Shown: positions 31,953-39,763 of the stretch, piece by piece
How the letters are laid out: each line of letters starts with the position of its first letter
Position numbering within the stretch: position 1 is the first letter of the stretch
Assembly: GCF_040549485.1 (NCBI RefSeq)
Contig: NZ_JBEPTK010000008.1
Coordinates: 124,001-188,000 of the forward strand
Origin: Constrictibacter sp. MBR-5
Lineage (GTDB): Bacteria; Pseudomonadota; Alphaproteobacteria; JAJUGE01
Length of the DNA: 64,000 nucleotides
Direction of reading: 5' to 3'
Made by a program: the position numbers and the translations under genes
The notes under the pieces: model-generated
What the model saw: only the letters and a program-made list of their open reading frames with translations
Database searches by the model: none
Told to the model about the DNA's origin: nothing

Positions 31953-33176
31953 CTAGGCCGGGCAGACGTCGAAGGCGAAACTGATCCGCCGGCGGTCCGA
32001 GACGAACGGGATCGTGCGGTGGTGATAGTGCGACGGGCAGAGCAGCAGCAGGCCCTCGCGCGGCGCGATGCGCAGCGGCGCGCCCGGCGGCTCACCGGTC
32101 GCCACGAGGGACGGCGGCGGCCCGAACTCGATACAGCCGGCGCCGTCGCCCGCCGTGCTGAACGGCTCCGGCACCTGGATATAATAGACGCCGCTCAGCC
32201 AGCCGCCGCGATGGGTGTGCCAGTCCTCATAATCGCCGCTCTTCTGGATCAGCCCCCAGGGCGCCAGCCGGGCGCGCGCCGGCCGCGCCGCCAGCCACGG
32301 GTCGGGCTCCTCGTCCGGAGCCGCCGCCGCCACCAGCGCCGCCATATGCCGGTCGACCGCCGCCTGGATCGCCGCCAGCAGCGCGCGCAGCAGGTCCGGC
32401 CGGTCGCCGTTCATCAGGTGGTGCACACGTGCCGCGCCGCGCATCGCCAGTTCGTCGGTCGGCACGTCGGTGATGGCGTGCCGGTTGCCGGTCAGGTCGG
32501 CCGCCACCGCCGCGTTGAAGGCGGCGAGGTCGCCGAACGCTTCGGGCGGCGCGATGGTCGTGGCATCCACCCGCGCCGGATCGAACAGCAGGCGCCGCGC
32601 CAGCTCCGCATCCCCGGCGAATGCCGCCGCCCGCCCGCGGTCCAGCAGCAGCTGCGCATGGCGCACGCCCCGCTCCCACAGGTCCGCAAGGAGCGCGTCC
32701 AGGTCGGCGCGGCGACCGCCCTCGCGCAGCAGCTTGCCGAGCTCGAAACAGGCGGTGCGATGGTGCGGGTCGCGCGCCAGCGTCCGCCGGAAGGCGGCCT
32801 CGGCCTCGGCCATCCGGCCGAGCGCCCGCGCCGCGACGCCCTGCTGGCAGGACAGGTCGGCCGCGAGCCCTTCCGGCGTGAGGGCTTCGGGGGCCGGCGC
32901 GTCGGCGAGAAGCGCCAGCACGTCCGCATGACGCCCCACTCGGTTCCAGCAGCGGGCGAGCCGCACCCGCACCTCGGCCGACGCCGGGTCGAGCCGCAAC
33001 GCCGCCTCGAACGCCGCTGCGGCATTGCCGAAATCGAACCGGTCGAGATGGCAGTTGCCGAGCTTGGCGTGCAGGACCGCATTACCGGGCGCCGCCGCCA
33101 CGGCGCGTTCGAGAAGCCGCACCGCCAGGGCGGGATCGGCGAGCCGCTCGGCCTTGGCCGGCTGCCAGGCGATCAT
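31953..33176 (-). CDS. TPR-containing 2OG-Fe(II) oxygenase (PF13759-like)
   Basis: Protein of 407 residues. TPR-like helices fill residues 10-150 (A-V-A-A-A-P-G-N-A-V-L-H-A-K-L-G-N near 28, and A-A-A-A-F-E-A-A-L-R-L-D-P-A-S near 58). The C-terminal half is a 2-oxoglutarate/Fe(II) oxygenase: a double-stranded-helix fold with W-H-T-H-R-G-G-W-L-S-G-V-Y-Y-I near residue 318 (metal His), a second metal His and the Arg-binding region in C-P-S-H-Y-H-H-R-T-I-P-F near 378. Such enzymes hydroxylate or otherwise oxidise protein or peptide side chains. The small 33220 peptide gene is 43 bp upstream on the same strand, the classic place for a substrate peptide, and the TPRs would supply its docking surface. 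Its modification is inference. Confidence 0.8.
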   Translation of the reverse strand: MIAWQPAKAERLADPALAVRLLERAVAAAPGNAVLHAKLGNCHLDRFDFGNAAAAFEAALRLDPASAEVRVRLARCWNRVGRHADVLALLADAPAPEALTPEGLAADLSCQQGVAARALGRMAEAEAAFRRTLARDPHHRTACFELGKLLREGGRRADLDALLADLWERGVRHAQLLLDRGRAAAFAGDAELARRLLFDPARVDATTIAPPEAFGDLAAFNAAVAADLTGNRHAITDVPTDELAMRGAARVHHLMNGDRPDLLRALLAAIQAAVDRHMAALVAAAAPDEEPDPWLAARPARARLAPWGLIQKSGDYEDWHTHRGGWLSGVYYIQVPEPFSTAGDGAGCIEFGPPPSLVATGEPPGAPLRIAPREGLLLLCPSHYHHRTIPFVSDRRRISFAFDVCPA

Positions 33177-33219
33177 CCGCGGGTCGTGCGCCCCCTTCGC
33201 TTCAGGAGAGCGGCCCGTG

Positions 33220-33423
33220 TCAGGAGAGGGTGTCGGCGCTGTCGGGGCCGGCGATGCCGCCGACTTCGCTCATGCTGACCGGCATGGAGGTGAGCATCGG
33301 CGTCGTCCACACGGCCTTCGGCGCCACGGCAGCCTCGCCGTCCACCGGAAGGGCAGACGAAATTCCGCTCGTTTCGATTGTCATGCCACCGCGCCCCGCC
33401 GGATTGTGAAGATCGCCCTTCAT
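33220..33423 (-). CDS. Small peptide, VWTTPMLT motif (putative substrate of the oxygenase)
   Basis: Peptide of 67 residues, or 54 if the second ATG at 33384 is used. The first ATG (33423) has GAGGGG about 10 bases upstream; the second has no good ribosome-binding site. V-W-T-T-P-M-L-T lies about 20 residues before G-P-D-S near the C-terminus (residues 38-64), as in the 31132 peptide. The tail carries Ser, Met, Val, Gly and Asp. It is 43 bp upstream of the TPR-oxygenase and probably shares its message. This pair, conserved leader-like motif plus 2OG oxygenase, fits a RiPP-like locus, but no transporter, protease or cyclase is adjacent and the claim remains inference. Confidence 0.6.
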   Translation of the reverse strand: MKGDLHNPAGRGGMTIETSGISSALPVDGEAAVAPKAVWTTPMLTSMPVSMSEVGGIAGPDSADTLS

Positions 33424-33810
33424 AACAGGGAACCCCCCTCGATGACAGCGCGCATGCCGCGGGCAGCACGCCCCTTCCTTCCGCTCCTGCGAGGCGCGCA
33501 GCACCCCCTTTGATTCCGTCTCGGCGGGGCGCGTAGCGCCCCATTCCTCCGTCACTGCGAGGCGCGCAGCGCCGAAGCAGCCCAGGGCAAGCGCTCAGGC
33601 CGCCGCGGCACCCTCTTTTGCTTCCCCGGCCGTAGCGCGCAGCGCGGAGAGCCGGAGTCCACCCCTCCGCCTGGACCGGCCCGCGACAGCGCCGTCGCAG
33701 TGGGCCCCGGCTCTCCGGGGCTGCGCCCCTGCGGCCGGGGAAGCACGGATGGAACTTGCATTCCTAGGACTATAAGCGCATGATGGCGCCTCCCCCCTGG
33801 GAGACCCGCT
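33424..33810. other. 387-bp intergenic region with repeats
   Basis: No gene is seen. The direct repeat TGCGAGGCGCGCAGC occurs at 33488-33502 and 33556-33570. From 33621 to 33744 lies an inverted-repeat element (separate entry). The AT-rich end (33755-33785) probably holds the promoter of the 33811 gene. Confidence 0.5.
33621..33744. repeat. Intergenic inverted-repeat element (perfect 13-bp ends)
   Basis: GCTTCCCCGGCCG at 33621-33633 is the exact reverse complement of 33732-33744, giving a 124-bp element with 13-bp ends. This is the clearest boundary pair in the window and defines the family (others at 4683, 22456, 30847, 31302, 34658). No coding potential. Confidence 0.65.
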
Positions 33811-34635
33811 ATGCCCGAAGCCTCACCCCCGCCCCTCACCGACCGCCAGGAAATCTTCTGCCGGCACGTCGCCCGCGGTGCCAGCGGCGCCGCCGCCGCG
33901 CGCTGGGCCGGCTACGCCCCCGACAGTGCCGCCAAGCAGGCGAGCGTCATGCTCGACCGCCCGCACATCCGCCGCCGCGTCGAGGACCTCCGCGTCCGCC
34001 GCGAGATCGCCCGCCAGACCGGCATCGCCGAGATGGTCGACCGGCTCCGGGCACTCGCGAAGCTCGCCACCGCCAAGGGCGACTACCGCACCGCCGTCCG
34101 CTGCATCGAGATCGAGGCGAAGGCCACCGGCCTGATCCCGGACAGGCACGCGGCGAGCCCCTGCGGCGGCTTCGCCGGCTCCGACCCGCTCCTCGACGGC
34201 ATCGACCCGCGCTGGCCCGGCCACGCCGCAGCCGAGGCCGAGGGCTGGCTCGCCGAATGGCGCCGCGGCCTGGTGCCCGAGCCGGCGGAGAAGCCGGAGC
34301 CGGTGATCGTCCCCCACGTCTACGAGGGTTTCGAGGGCCGGCCGCTGGACGAGTTCACGCCCTTCACCGACCTGGAGCGGATGGGGCCGGCGGGGCCGGC
34401 GCCCCATGAAAACCAACGAAAGGGAATGGAAGGGAAGGAAAGGGAACCTTCCATCGACGAGGTCGAACCCGAGCCGGACGACCTCGAAGCCGAACTCGCC
34501 TACCTCCGCAGCATCGCCCCGCCCATCGCCCTCAACCCCGCCGCCCCCTCCTGGGCCCGCCACCCCGACCCGCTCGTCCGCGGCGGACAGTCCGACCTCT
34601 ACGGCTGGGACCCGGCGTGGGAGCGGCCGGGGTGA
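33811..34635 (+). CDS. Terminase-small-subunit-like protein (orphan)
   Basis: Protein of 274 residues. Residues 8-60 match the DNA-binding part of phage terminase small subunits (L-T-D-R-Q-E-I-F-C-R-H-V-A-R-G, then A-A-A-A-R-W-A-G-Y near 26-35 and L-D-R-P-H-I-R-R-R-V). Residues 65-110 form a helical region (G-I-A-E-M-V-D-R-L-R-A-L-A-K-L-A). The C-terminal 150 residues are Pro/Glu-rich, unlike terminases. No other phage gene is nearby. It is either a leftover of a lost prophage or a domesticated DNA-binding protein. The ATG at 33811 lacks a strong ribosome-binding site. Confidence 0.65.
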   Translation: MPEASPPPLTDRQEIFCRHVARGASGAAAARWAGYAPDSAAKQASVMLDRPHIRRRVEDLRVRREIARQTGIAEMVDRLRALAKLATAKGDYRTAVRCIEIEAKATGLIPDRHAASPCGGFAGSDPLLDGIDPRWPGHAAAEAEGWLAEWRRGLVPEPAEKPEPVIVPHVYEGFEGRPLDEFTPFTDLERMGPAGPAPHENQRKGMEGKEREPSIDEVEPEPDDLEAELAYLRSIAPPIALNPAAPSWARHPDPLVRGGQSDLYGWDPAWERPG

Positions 34636-35072
34636 CGGGCCGCTCCTCTCTCCCACCTTCCCGGCCGCAGCGAAGCGGAGCGCCGGGACCCAGGCGCCGC
34701 CCGGAAAACCTCTCCGCACGCAGCGCCCGTAGCGCCCCCCGGGTCCCGGCGCGCGGCGCTGGCGCGCCGCGTCCGGGAAAGTGCGGGAGGGGGAGCGAGC
34801 CCCTCCGAATGGTGCGGCGCAGAAAGGAGGCGCCCCCGGGTGCGGTCGGGATGAACTGCAGAAGCCGCCCCCGATCAATTGGATAGCGTCGGCCGTCACT
34901 GCATCTTCAGCTTCATCAACAACAACGCGCGGACGTTCTTCCGCCTCTATTAGGACCAGATTTGGCCATTTTCCCGGAACCTTTCGATCCTGCCCCTGTT
35001 GGTTGGCGAAACACGGCGGCACGCGCTTGTGAATGCCGGCGGACCGCTTTCCCGAACCGAGAGAGGATTTTC
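34636..35072. other. 437-bp intergenic region with repeat and promoter-like end
   Basis: The left half carries the repeat element at 34658-34779. The right half (34850-35072) is less GC-rich and must hold the promoter of the 35073 gene; GAGAGG is its ribosome-binding site. No gene is visible. Confidence 0.5.
34658..34779. repeat. Intergenic inverted-repeat element
   Basis: TTCCCGG at 34658-34664 and CCGGGAA at 34773-34779 bound about 122 bp of GC-rich sequence with inner hairpins (CCGGGACC/GGGTCCCGG). Same size and design as the element at 33621. Confidence 0.5.
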
Positions 35073-36281
35073 ATGACCAGGATCTTTGGAACCACGGCCA
35101 TTGCGCTCGTCATCGGCGCCTTCGCCCTGCCGGCCGCCGCCCAGCAGAACCAGGCGGCCAAGGGCCGGACGATGCAGAACGCCTGCTGGCAGCAGCTGTC
35201 GCGCTTCGACGACGACAAGGACGGCTCGATCGGGCCGCAGGAGCTGGCGGCGAACAAGCGCGACATCTTCGCCGCGCTGAACCGCGACAACGACGACGAG
35301 ATCAGCCGCGACGAATACATGCGCTGCTTCTCCGCCCAGGGCGGCCAGAACCGCATGCAGCAGACCTTCACCGACCTCGACCGCGACCGCAACCAGCGGA
35401 TCAGCGAGGCCGAGTTCACCGAGGGCGACCGGCTCGAGCGGACCCAGGTGATGGTCGAGCAGCGCCGGCCGCAGGTGACCGTGCAGCAGTCGCAGCCGAC
35501 GGTCACCGTCGACCAGAAGCGCCCGACGGTCCAGGTCGAGCAGGCGCAGCCGACCGTCACGGTCGACCAGAAGCGCCCGACGGTGAACGTGACCCAGCCG
35601 CAGCCGGAGGTGACGGTCCAGCAGGCCCAGCCGAAGGTCGAGGTGACCCAGCCGCAGCCGAAGGTGAGCGTGCAGCAGGCCGAGCCGAAGGTGCGGGTCG
35701 AGCAGGCTCAGCCCCGGGTGATGGTCGAGCAGGCCAAGCCGAAGGTCGAGATCGATCAGGCGAAGCCGAAGGTGCAGGTCGACCAGGCCGACCCGAAGGT
35801 GAAGGTCGAGCAGGCCGATCCGAAGGTGAACGTCGACCGCCAAGCCGGCGCCGACGTGAACCGGATCAACCCGGACCGCGAGCGCGGCACGCCGGTGGAG
35901 CGCGCCCAGAACGCCGGCGACCGCGGCCAGCCGGTGGTGGGCGTCGCCGTGGTGGACACCGACCGGACCTGGGCTGACGGGAAGCCGATCGAGATGAACC
36001 GCATGCGTGCGGATCAGATCCTCGGCCGTGACATCGTGAACCTGCGCGGCAACGAGGTCGGCGACGTCGAGGACATCGTGATGAGCCGCGACGGCGATGC
36101 GCTGTTCGCCGTGATCTCGGTCGGCGGCTTCCTCGGCATCGGCGACAAGGACGTGGTCGTTCCCTTCAGCGAGCTGCGGATGGGCGACGACAACATGATC
36201 CTGATGTCGCAGAAGTCGGAGGACGGCCTGCGCGATATGCCGGCCTACGACGAGAACCAGTACCAGCGCTACGAGCGCTGA
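35073..36281 (+). CDS. Exported EF-hand/nonapeptide-repeat/PRC-barrel protein
   Basis: Protein of 402 residues joining three parts. After the signal peptide (to A-A-A-Q, residue 24) come three EF-hand-like loops (D-D-D-K-D-G-S-I near 46, N-R-D-N-D-D-E-I near 70, D-R-D-R-N-Q-R-I near 103). Residues 126-251 are 14 copies of a nine-residue repeat V-x-V-x-Q-x-x-P-x. The C-terminal part (from about 335) is a PRC barrel (I-L-G-R-D-I-V-N-L-R-G-N-E-V-G-D-V-E-D-I, then F-A-V-I-S-V-G-G-F-L-G-I-G-D). The same EF-hand and PRC modules occur as separate genes at 25253, 26024 and 31416. The repeat is probably an extended spacer. Role unknown; a Ca-responsive envelope adaptor is inference. Confidence 0.85.
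   Translation: MTRIFGTTAIALVIGAFALPAAAQQNQAAKGRTMQNACWQQLSRFDDDKDGSIGPQELAANKRDIFAALNRDNDDEISRDEYMRCFSAQGGQNRMQQTFTDLDRDRNQRISEAEFTEGDRLERTQVMVEQRRPQVTVQQSQPTVTVDQKRPTVQVEQAQPTVTVDQKRPTVNVTQPQPEVTVQQAQPKVEVTQPQPKVSVQQAEPKVRVEQAQPRVMVEQAKPKVEIDQAKPKVQVDQADPKVKVEQADPKVNVDRQAGADVNRINPDRERGTPVERAQNAGDRGQPVVGVAVVDTDRTWADGKPIEMNRMRADQILGRDIVNLRGNEVGDVEDIVMSRDGDALFAVISVGGFLGIGDKDVVVPFSELRMGDDNMILMSQKSEDGLRDMPAYDENQYQRYER
35448..35825 (+). repeat. 27-bp coding tandem repeat (14 units)
   Basis: Encodes the V-x-V-x-Q-x-x-P-x array at residues 126-251 of the 35073 product. Units drift in order: early ones have Q-R/S-Q-P, late ones A-D/E-P-K, so the C-terminal half is more acidic and Lys-ended. Codon choice varies between units, so the array is old rather than a fresh slippage event. 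Confidence 0.85.
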
Positions 36282-36396
36282 CACCGACACGGCGGCGGCC
36301 ATCCCCCCCTTGTCGCCGCCGCGCCGCAGCGCGCCCGTCCGGGCGTCGCCGCGGATCTCGTCGCCGCGTCGGCTCCGCCGGCGCGGCGACTCCTCG

Positions 36397-37074
36397 TTAC
36401 GGGGCGCGCAGCGGCCGGCAGTCGGGGGCGATGGCCAGCTTGGCCTCCGTCCGCGCCTGGAGCTCCTCGGCGGTCATGCCCTCCAGGATCTCGCGCACGA
36501 CGAAGCCTTCCGGCGTCACGTCGACCACGGCGATGTCGGTGTAGACCCGCTTGACGCACGCGACCGCCGTCAGCGGCAGGGTGCAGCGGGTCAGCAGGCG
36601 CGAACCGCCGCTGCGGGTGTTGTGCTCCATGATGACCCAGACGGCCTTGGCGCCGACGGCGAGGTCCATGGCGCCACCGACCAGCGGGCCCTTGCCCGCG
36701 AGGCGCATGTCCCAGTTGGCGAGGTCGCCGTTCTCGGCCACCTCGAAGGCGCCCAGGATGGTCACGTCGATGTGGCCGCCGCGGATCATCGCGAAGGAGG
36801 CCGCGCTATCGACGATGGTGGCGCCGCGGCTGAGCGTGATGCGGCGGCTGCCGGCGTCGACCAAGTCGGGGTCCGCCGCCTCGGGGGCCGCCAGCGGGCC
36901 GACGCCGATGACGCCGTTCTCGGACTGGAAGATCACCTCGCGGCCGGCGGGAAGATAGTCGGCGGCCAGCACGGGGATGCCGAGGCCGAGATTGACCAGC
37001 CCGCCGTCGGGCAGGTCCTGCGCCGCGCGCCACGCCATCTGCTCGCGGCCCAGGGGCTTCATCGGGCGGCTCAT
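36397..37074 (-). CDS. 3-oxoacid CoA-transferase, subunit B
   Basis: Beta subunit (225 residues) of a class I CoA-transferase. The catalytic Glu lies in F-Q-S-E-N-G at residues 49-54 (Glu52), and G-A-F-E-V-A-E-N-G-D and P-L-V-G-G-A-M-D-L-A follow. These enzymes swap CoA between acyl-CoA and a carboxylate, usually succinyl-CoA with a 3-oxoacid. Starts four bases inside the end of the A subunit gene (ATGA), so the two subunits are made together. Acyl substrate not fixed by sequence. Confidence 0.93.
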   Translation of the reverse strand: MSRPMKPLGREQMAWRAAQDLPDGGLVNLGLGIPVLAADYLPAGREVIFQSENGVIGVGPLAAPEAADPDLVDAGSRRITLSRGATIVDSAASFAMIRGGHIDVTILGAFEVAENGDLANWDMRLAGKGPLVGGAMDLAVGAKAVWVIMEHNTRSGGSRLLTRCTLPLTAVACVKRVYTDIAVVDVTPEGFVVREILEGMTAEELQARTEAKLAIAPDCRPLRAP

Positions 37075-37748
37075 CGGGCGTCTCCCACGGCGAGGATACG
37101 GTCGACATAGACGCCGGAGAGCTGGACACGCTCGGGCGCGATCGGTTCGTCGACGGTCTCGCGGACCTCTGCCACGGCGAGCCGGGCCGCCGTCGCCATC
37201 GCGGGGCCGAAATTCGCCTGGGCGTGGCGGAAGGTGAGGTTGCCGAAGCTGTCGGCCGTGTCGGCGCGGATCAGCGCGAGGTCGCCGGTGATCGCCTGCT
37301 CCAGCACGCAGTCCCAGTCGCCGAATCGGCGCACCTCCTTGCCGGCCGCGAGCTCGGTGCCGAAGCCCACCGGCGTATAGAAGGCGGGGATGCCGGCGCC
37401 GCCGGCGCGGATGCGCTCGGCGAAGGTGCCCTGGGGCAGGCATTCAAGCTCGATCTTGCCTTCGATCCAGAGCGTCTCGAAGGCCGACGGCTCCTTGCCG
37501 CGGCCGCGCGCGGCGCTGACGATGACCTTGGCGACCAGGCCATCCTCGATCAGCTCGTGGGTCAGCGAGTAGGGGTGCGTCGCCGAGTTGACCACCAGGG
37601 TGAGGCCCTTCGGCCCGGCCTCGCGCAGCGCGCGGATCAGCACGTTGGCGAAGCCCGCGCCGCCGAAGCCGGAGATGAGGACGGTGGCCCCGTCCCCGAC
37701 GCCCGCCACCGCGGCGGCGGCGGAGGTCACCCACTTGTCGATCGGCAT
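37071..37748 (-). CDS. 3-oxoacid CoA-transferase, subunit A
   Basis: Alpha subunit (225 residues) of the same enzyme. Landmarks are G-F-G-G-A-G-F-A-N near residues 28-36, the T-Y/H-P-Y-S-L region, and P-V-G-F-G-T-E-L-A near 125. The ATG at 37748 gives the usual M-P-I-D-K start; an in-frame GTG at 37775 adds nine residues and is less likely. First gene of the operon reading to 36397. Confidence 0.93.
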   Translation of the reverse strand: MPIDKWVTSAAAAVAGVGDGATVLISGFGGAGFANVLIRALREAGPKGLTLVVNSATHPYSLTHELIEDGLVAKVIVSAARGRGKEPSAFETLWIEGKIELECLPQGTFAERIRAGGAGIPAFYTPVGFGTELAAGKEVRRFGDWDCVLEQAITGDLALIRADTADSFGNLTFRHAQANFGPAMATAARLAVAEVRETVDEPIAPERVQLSGVYVDRILAVGDAR

Positions 37749-37843
37749 GCTGCTGTCCCGGCCCGTTTCCCGCACCGTCGTGGCGGCGCGGGCGAAGTCT
37801 CGGCGACTGGGCCGGACCGGTCAACCGGCAGGCGGAGGCGCTC

Positions 37844-39160
37844 TCAGGGGGCGACGGACGCGCGGCCGATCGAGTGGTAGGCGAAACCATGCGGGATGAG
37901 CTCCGACGGCTGGTAGACGTTGCGCAGGTCGACCATGATGCGCCGCTTCACCAAGCCGCCGATGCGCTTCAGGTCGAGGGCGCGGAACTCGTTCCACTCG
38001 GTCAGGATCACGACCGCGTCGGCGCCGGCCATCGTGGCGTAGGCGTCGTCGCAATAGGTGATCGTGTCGCCGAAATGCTTGCGCGCCTCGTCCATGCTCT
38101 CCGGGTCGAAGGCGGCGATGGTGGCGCCCGCCTCGATCAGGCGCGGCAGGATGTCCAGGCTGGGCGCGTCGCGCATGTCGTCGGTGTTCGGCTTGAAGGC
38201 GAGGCCGAGCACAGAGATCCTCGCACCCTGCACGCCGTTGCAGGCGGCAATAATGCGGTCCGCCATCGCCTGCTTGCGCGCCGCATTCGCGTCGACCACC
38301 GCCTGGACGATGGTGAAGGGCGCTCCGGCCTCGCGCGCCGTGTGGACCAGCGCCATCGTGTCCTTCGGGAAGCACGAGCCGCCATAGCCGGGACCGGCAT
38401 GCAGGAACTTGGCGCCGATGCGACCGTCGAGGCCGATGCCGCGCGCCACCTGCTGCACGTCGGCGCCGACCTTCTCGCAGATGTCAGCGACCTCGTTGAT
38501 GAAGGTGATCTTGGTCGCGAGGAACGCGTTGGCGGCGTACTTCGTCAGCTCCGCCGTCTCGCGCGAGGTGAAGACCATCGGCACCTCGTTCAGGCTGAGC
38601 GGCCTGTAGAGCTCGCGCATCACCTCCACGGCGCGCGGCGAGCTGGTGCCGACGACGACGCGGTCCGGCCGCTTAAAATCGTCGATCGCGGCACCTTCGC
38701 GCAGGAACTCGGGGTTGGAGGCGACGTCGAAGGCTGCGTCCGGCCGGCGCTCGCGGATGATGCGTTCGACCTCGGCGCCCGTGCCGACCGGCACCGTCGA
38801 CTTGTTGACGACGACCGTGTAGCCGTCGAGCGCGTCGGCGATCTCGGCCGCGGCGGCATAGACATAGGTCAGATCGGCGAAGCCGTCGCCGCGGCGCGTC
38901 GGCGTGCCGACGGCGATGAAGATCGCATCCGCGCCGGCGATGCCCTCGACGAGATCGGTCGTGAACGAGAGGCGCCCGGCTTCGACGTTGCTGCCGACCA
39001 GCACGTCCAGCCCCGGCTCATAGATCGGCATCTTCCCCTGCTTCAGCCGCGCGATCTTGCCTTCGTCCTTGTCGACGCAGACGACGCCATGCCCGAAATC
39101 CGAGAAGCATGCACCGGAGACGAGCCCGACATAGCCGGTGCCGATCATCGCAATACGCAT
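37844..39160 (-). CDS. ugd: UDP-glucose 6-dehydrogenase
   Basis: Enzyme of 438 residues that oxidises UDP-glucose to UDP-glucuronate with two NAD, feeding capsule, lipid A or exopolysaccharide synthesis. G-T-G-Y-V-G-L is at residues 7-13, the catalytic Cys in G-G-S-C-F-P-K-D near residue 262, S-N-P-E-F-L-R-E-G near 152-160, and the late L-G-L-A-F-K-P-N-T-D-D. The start at 39160 (M-R-I-A-M-I-G) gives the normal family N-terminus. No polysaccharide cluster is adjacent. Confidence 0.96.
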   Translation of the reverse strand: MRIAMIGTGYVGLVSGACFSDFGHGVVCVDKDEGKIARLKQGKMPIYEPGLDVLVGSNVEAGRLSFTTDLVEGIAGADAIFIAVGTPTRRGDGFADLTYVYAAAAEIADALDGYTVVVNKSTVPVGTGAEVERIIRERRPDAAFDVASNPEFLREGAAIDDFKRPDRVVVGTSSPRAVEVMRELYRPLSLNEVPMVFTSRETAELTKYAANAFLATKITFINEVADICEKVGADVQQVARGIGLDGRIGAKFLHAGPGYGGSCFPKDTMALVHTAREAGAPFTIVQAVVDANAARKQAMADRIIAACNGVQGARISVLGLAFKPNTDDMRDAPSLDILPRLIEAGATIAAFDPESMDEARKHFGDTITYCDDAYATMAGADAVVILTEWNEFRALDLKRIGGLVKRRIMVDLRNVYQPSELIPHGFAYHSIGRASVAP

Positions 39161-39337
39161 CAGTCGATCCGTTCCTGAAGTGACGCCGCGTGCAGAGACG
39201 GCGGGCCTGCCCAATGCGGCAGCGTCCCACGAGGGCGCGCTTTTATCGTATGTGCTCCGCGATGCGCTAACTTCATTATGGACCGCCTCTCAGCGCATGC
39301 ACACCTATCTGCAGACAGGACGTGCGGCGGGAGCGGA

Positions 39338-39763
39338 ATGGCGATGATAATGGTCGGCCACGGCATCGTGATCGACGACGCCGAAATTGAAGAGGCGTTC
39401 GTCCGCGCCTCGGGCCCAGGTGGGCAGAACGTGAACAAGGTGTCGACGGCGGTACAGTTGCGCTTCGACGTGCGCCGCTCGCCCAACCTGCCCGAAGCAG
39501 TCCGGGCGCGCCTGGAACGGCTGGCAGGCCAGCGGCTTACCCAGGACGGCGTGCTGATCATCGGCGCCCAGCGCTTCCGCAGCCTCGAACGTAACCGCGA
39601 CGATGCCCGGGAGCGCCTCTTCGACCTCATCCGGCGCGCCGCGATCCCGCCGACGCCGCGCCGGCCGACCCGCCCGACACTCGGCTCGAAGAAGCGACGG
39701 CTCGAGGGCAAGGCGAAGCGCGCGACGGTCAAGGGGATGCGGCGGAACCCGCCGACCGACTGA
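39338..39763 (+). CDS. arfB: Ribosome rescue peptidyl-tRNA hydrolase (ICT1-like)
   Basis: Release-factor-like protein of 141 residues with the GGQ motif at 28-30 (S-G-P-G-G-Q-N-V-N-K-V). It frees stalled ribosomes by hydrolysing peptidyl-tRNA. The C-terminal Lys/Arg-rich tail (K-K-R-R-L-E-G-K-A-K-R) is the part that enters the empty mRNA channel. The ATG at 39338 follows a GGGAG site. It converges with the esterase gene, one base apart. Confidence 0.93.
   Translation: MAMIMVGHGIVIDDAEIEEAFVRASGPGGQNVNKVSTAVQLRFDVRRSPNLPEAVRARLERLAGQRLTQDGVLIIGAQRFRSLERNRDDARERLFDLIRRAAIPPTPRRPTRPTLGSKKRRLEGKAKRATVKGMRRNPPTD

Noticed and set aside
33811-34635. Prophage
   Set aside because: Only one terminase-like protein is visible; no integrase, capsid, portal or lysis genes and no tRNA attachment site.
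35448-35825. Possible DNA-level satellite
   Set aside because: The 27-bp units keep frame and vary at synonymous sites, so it is a protein repeat and is listed with its gene.
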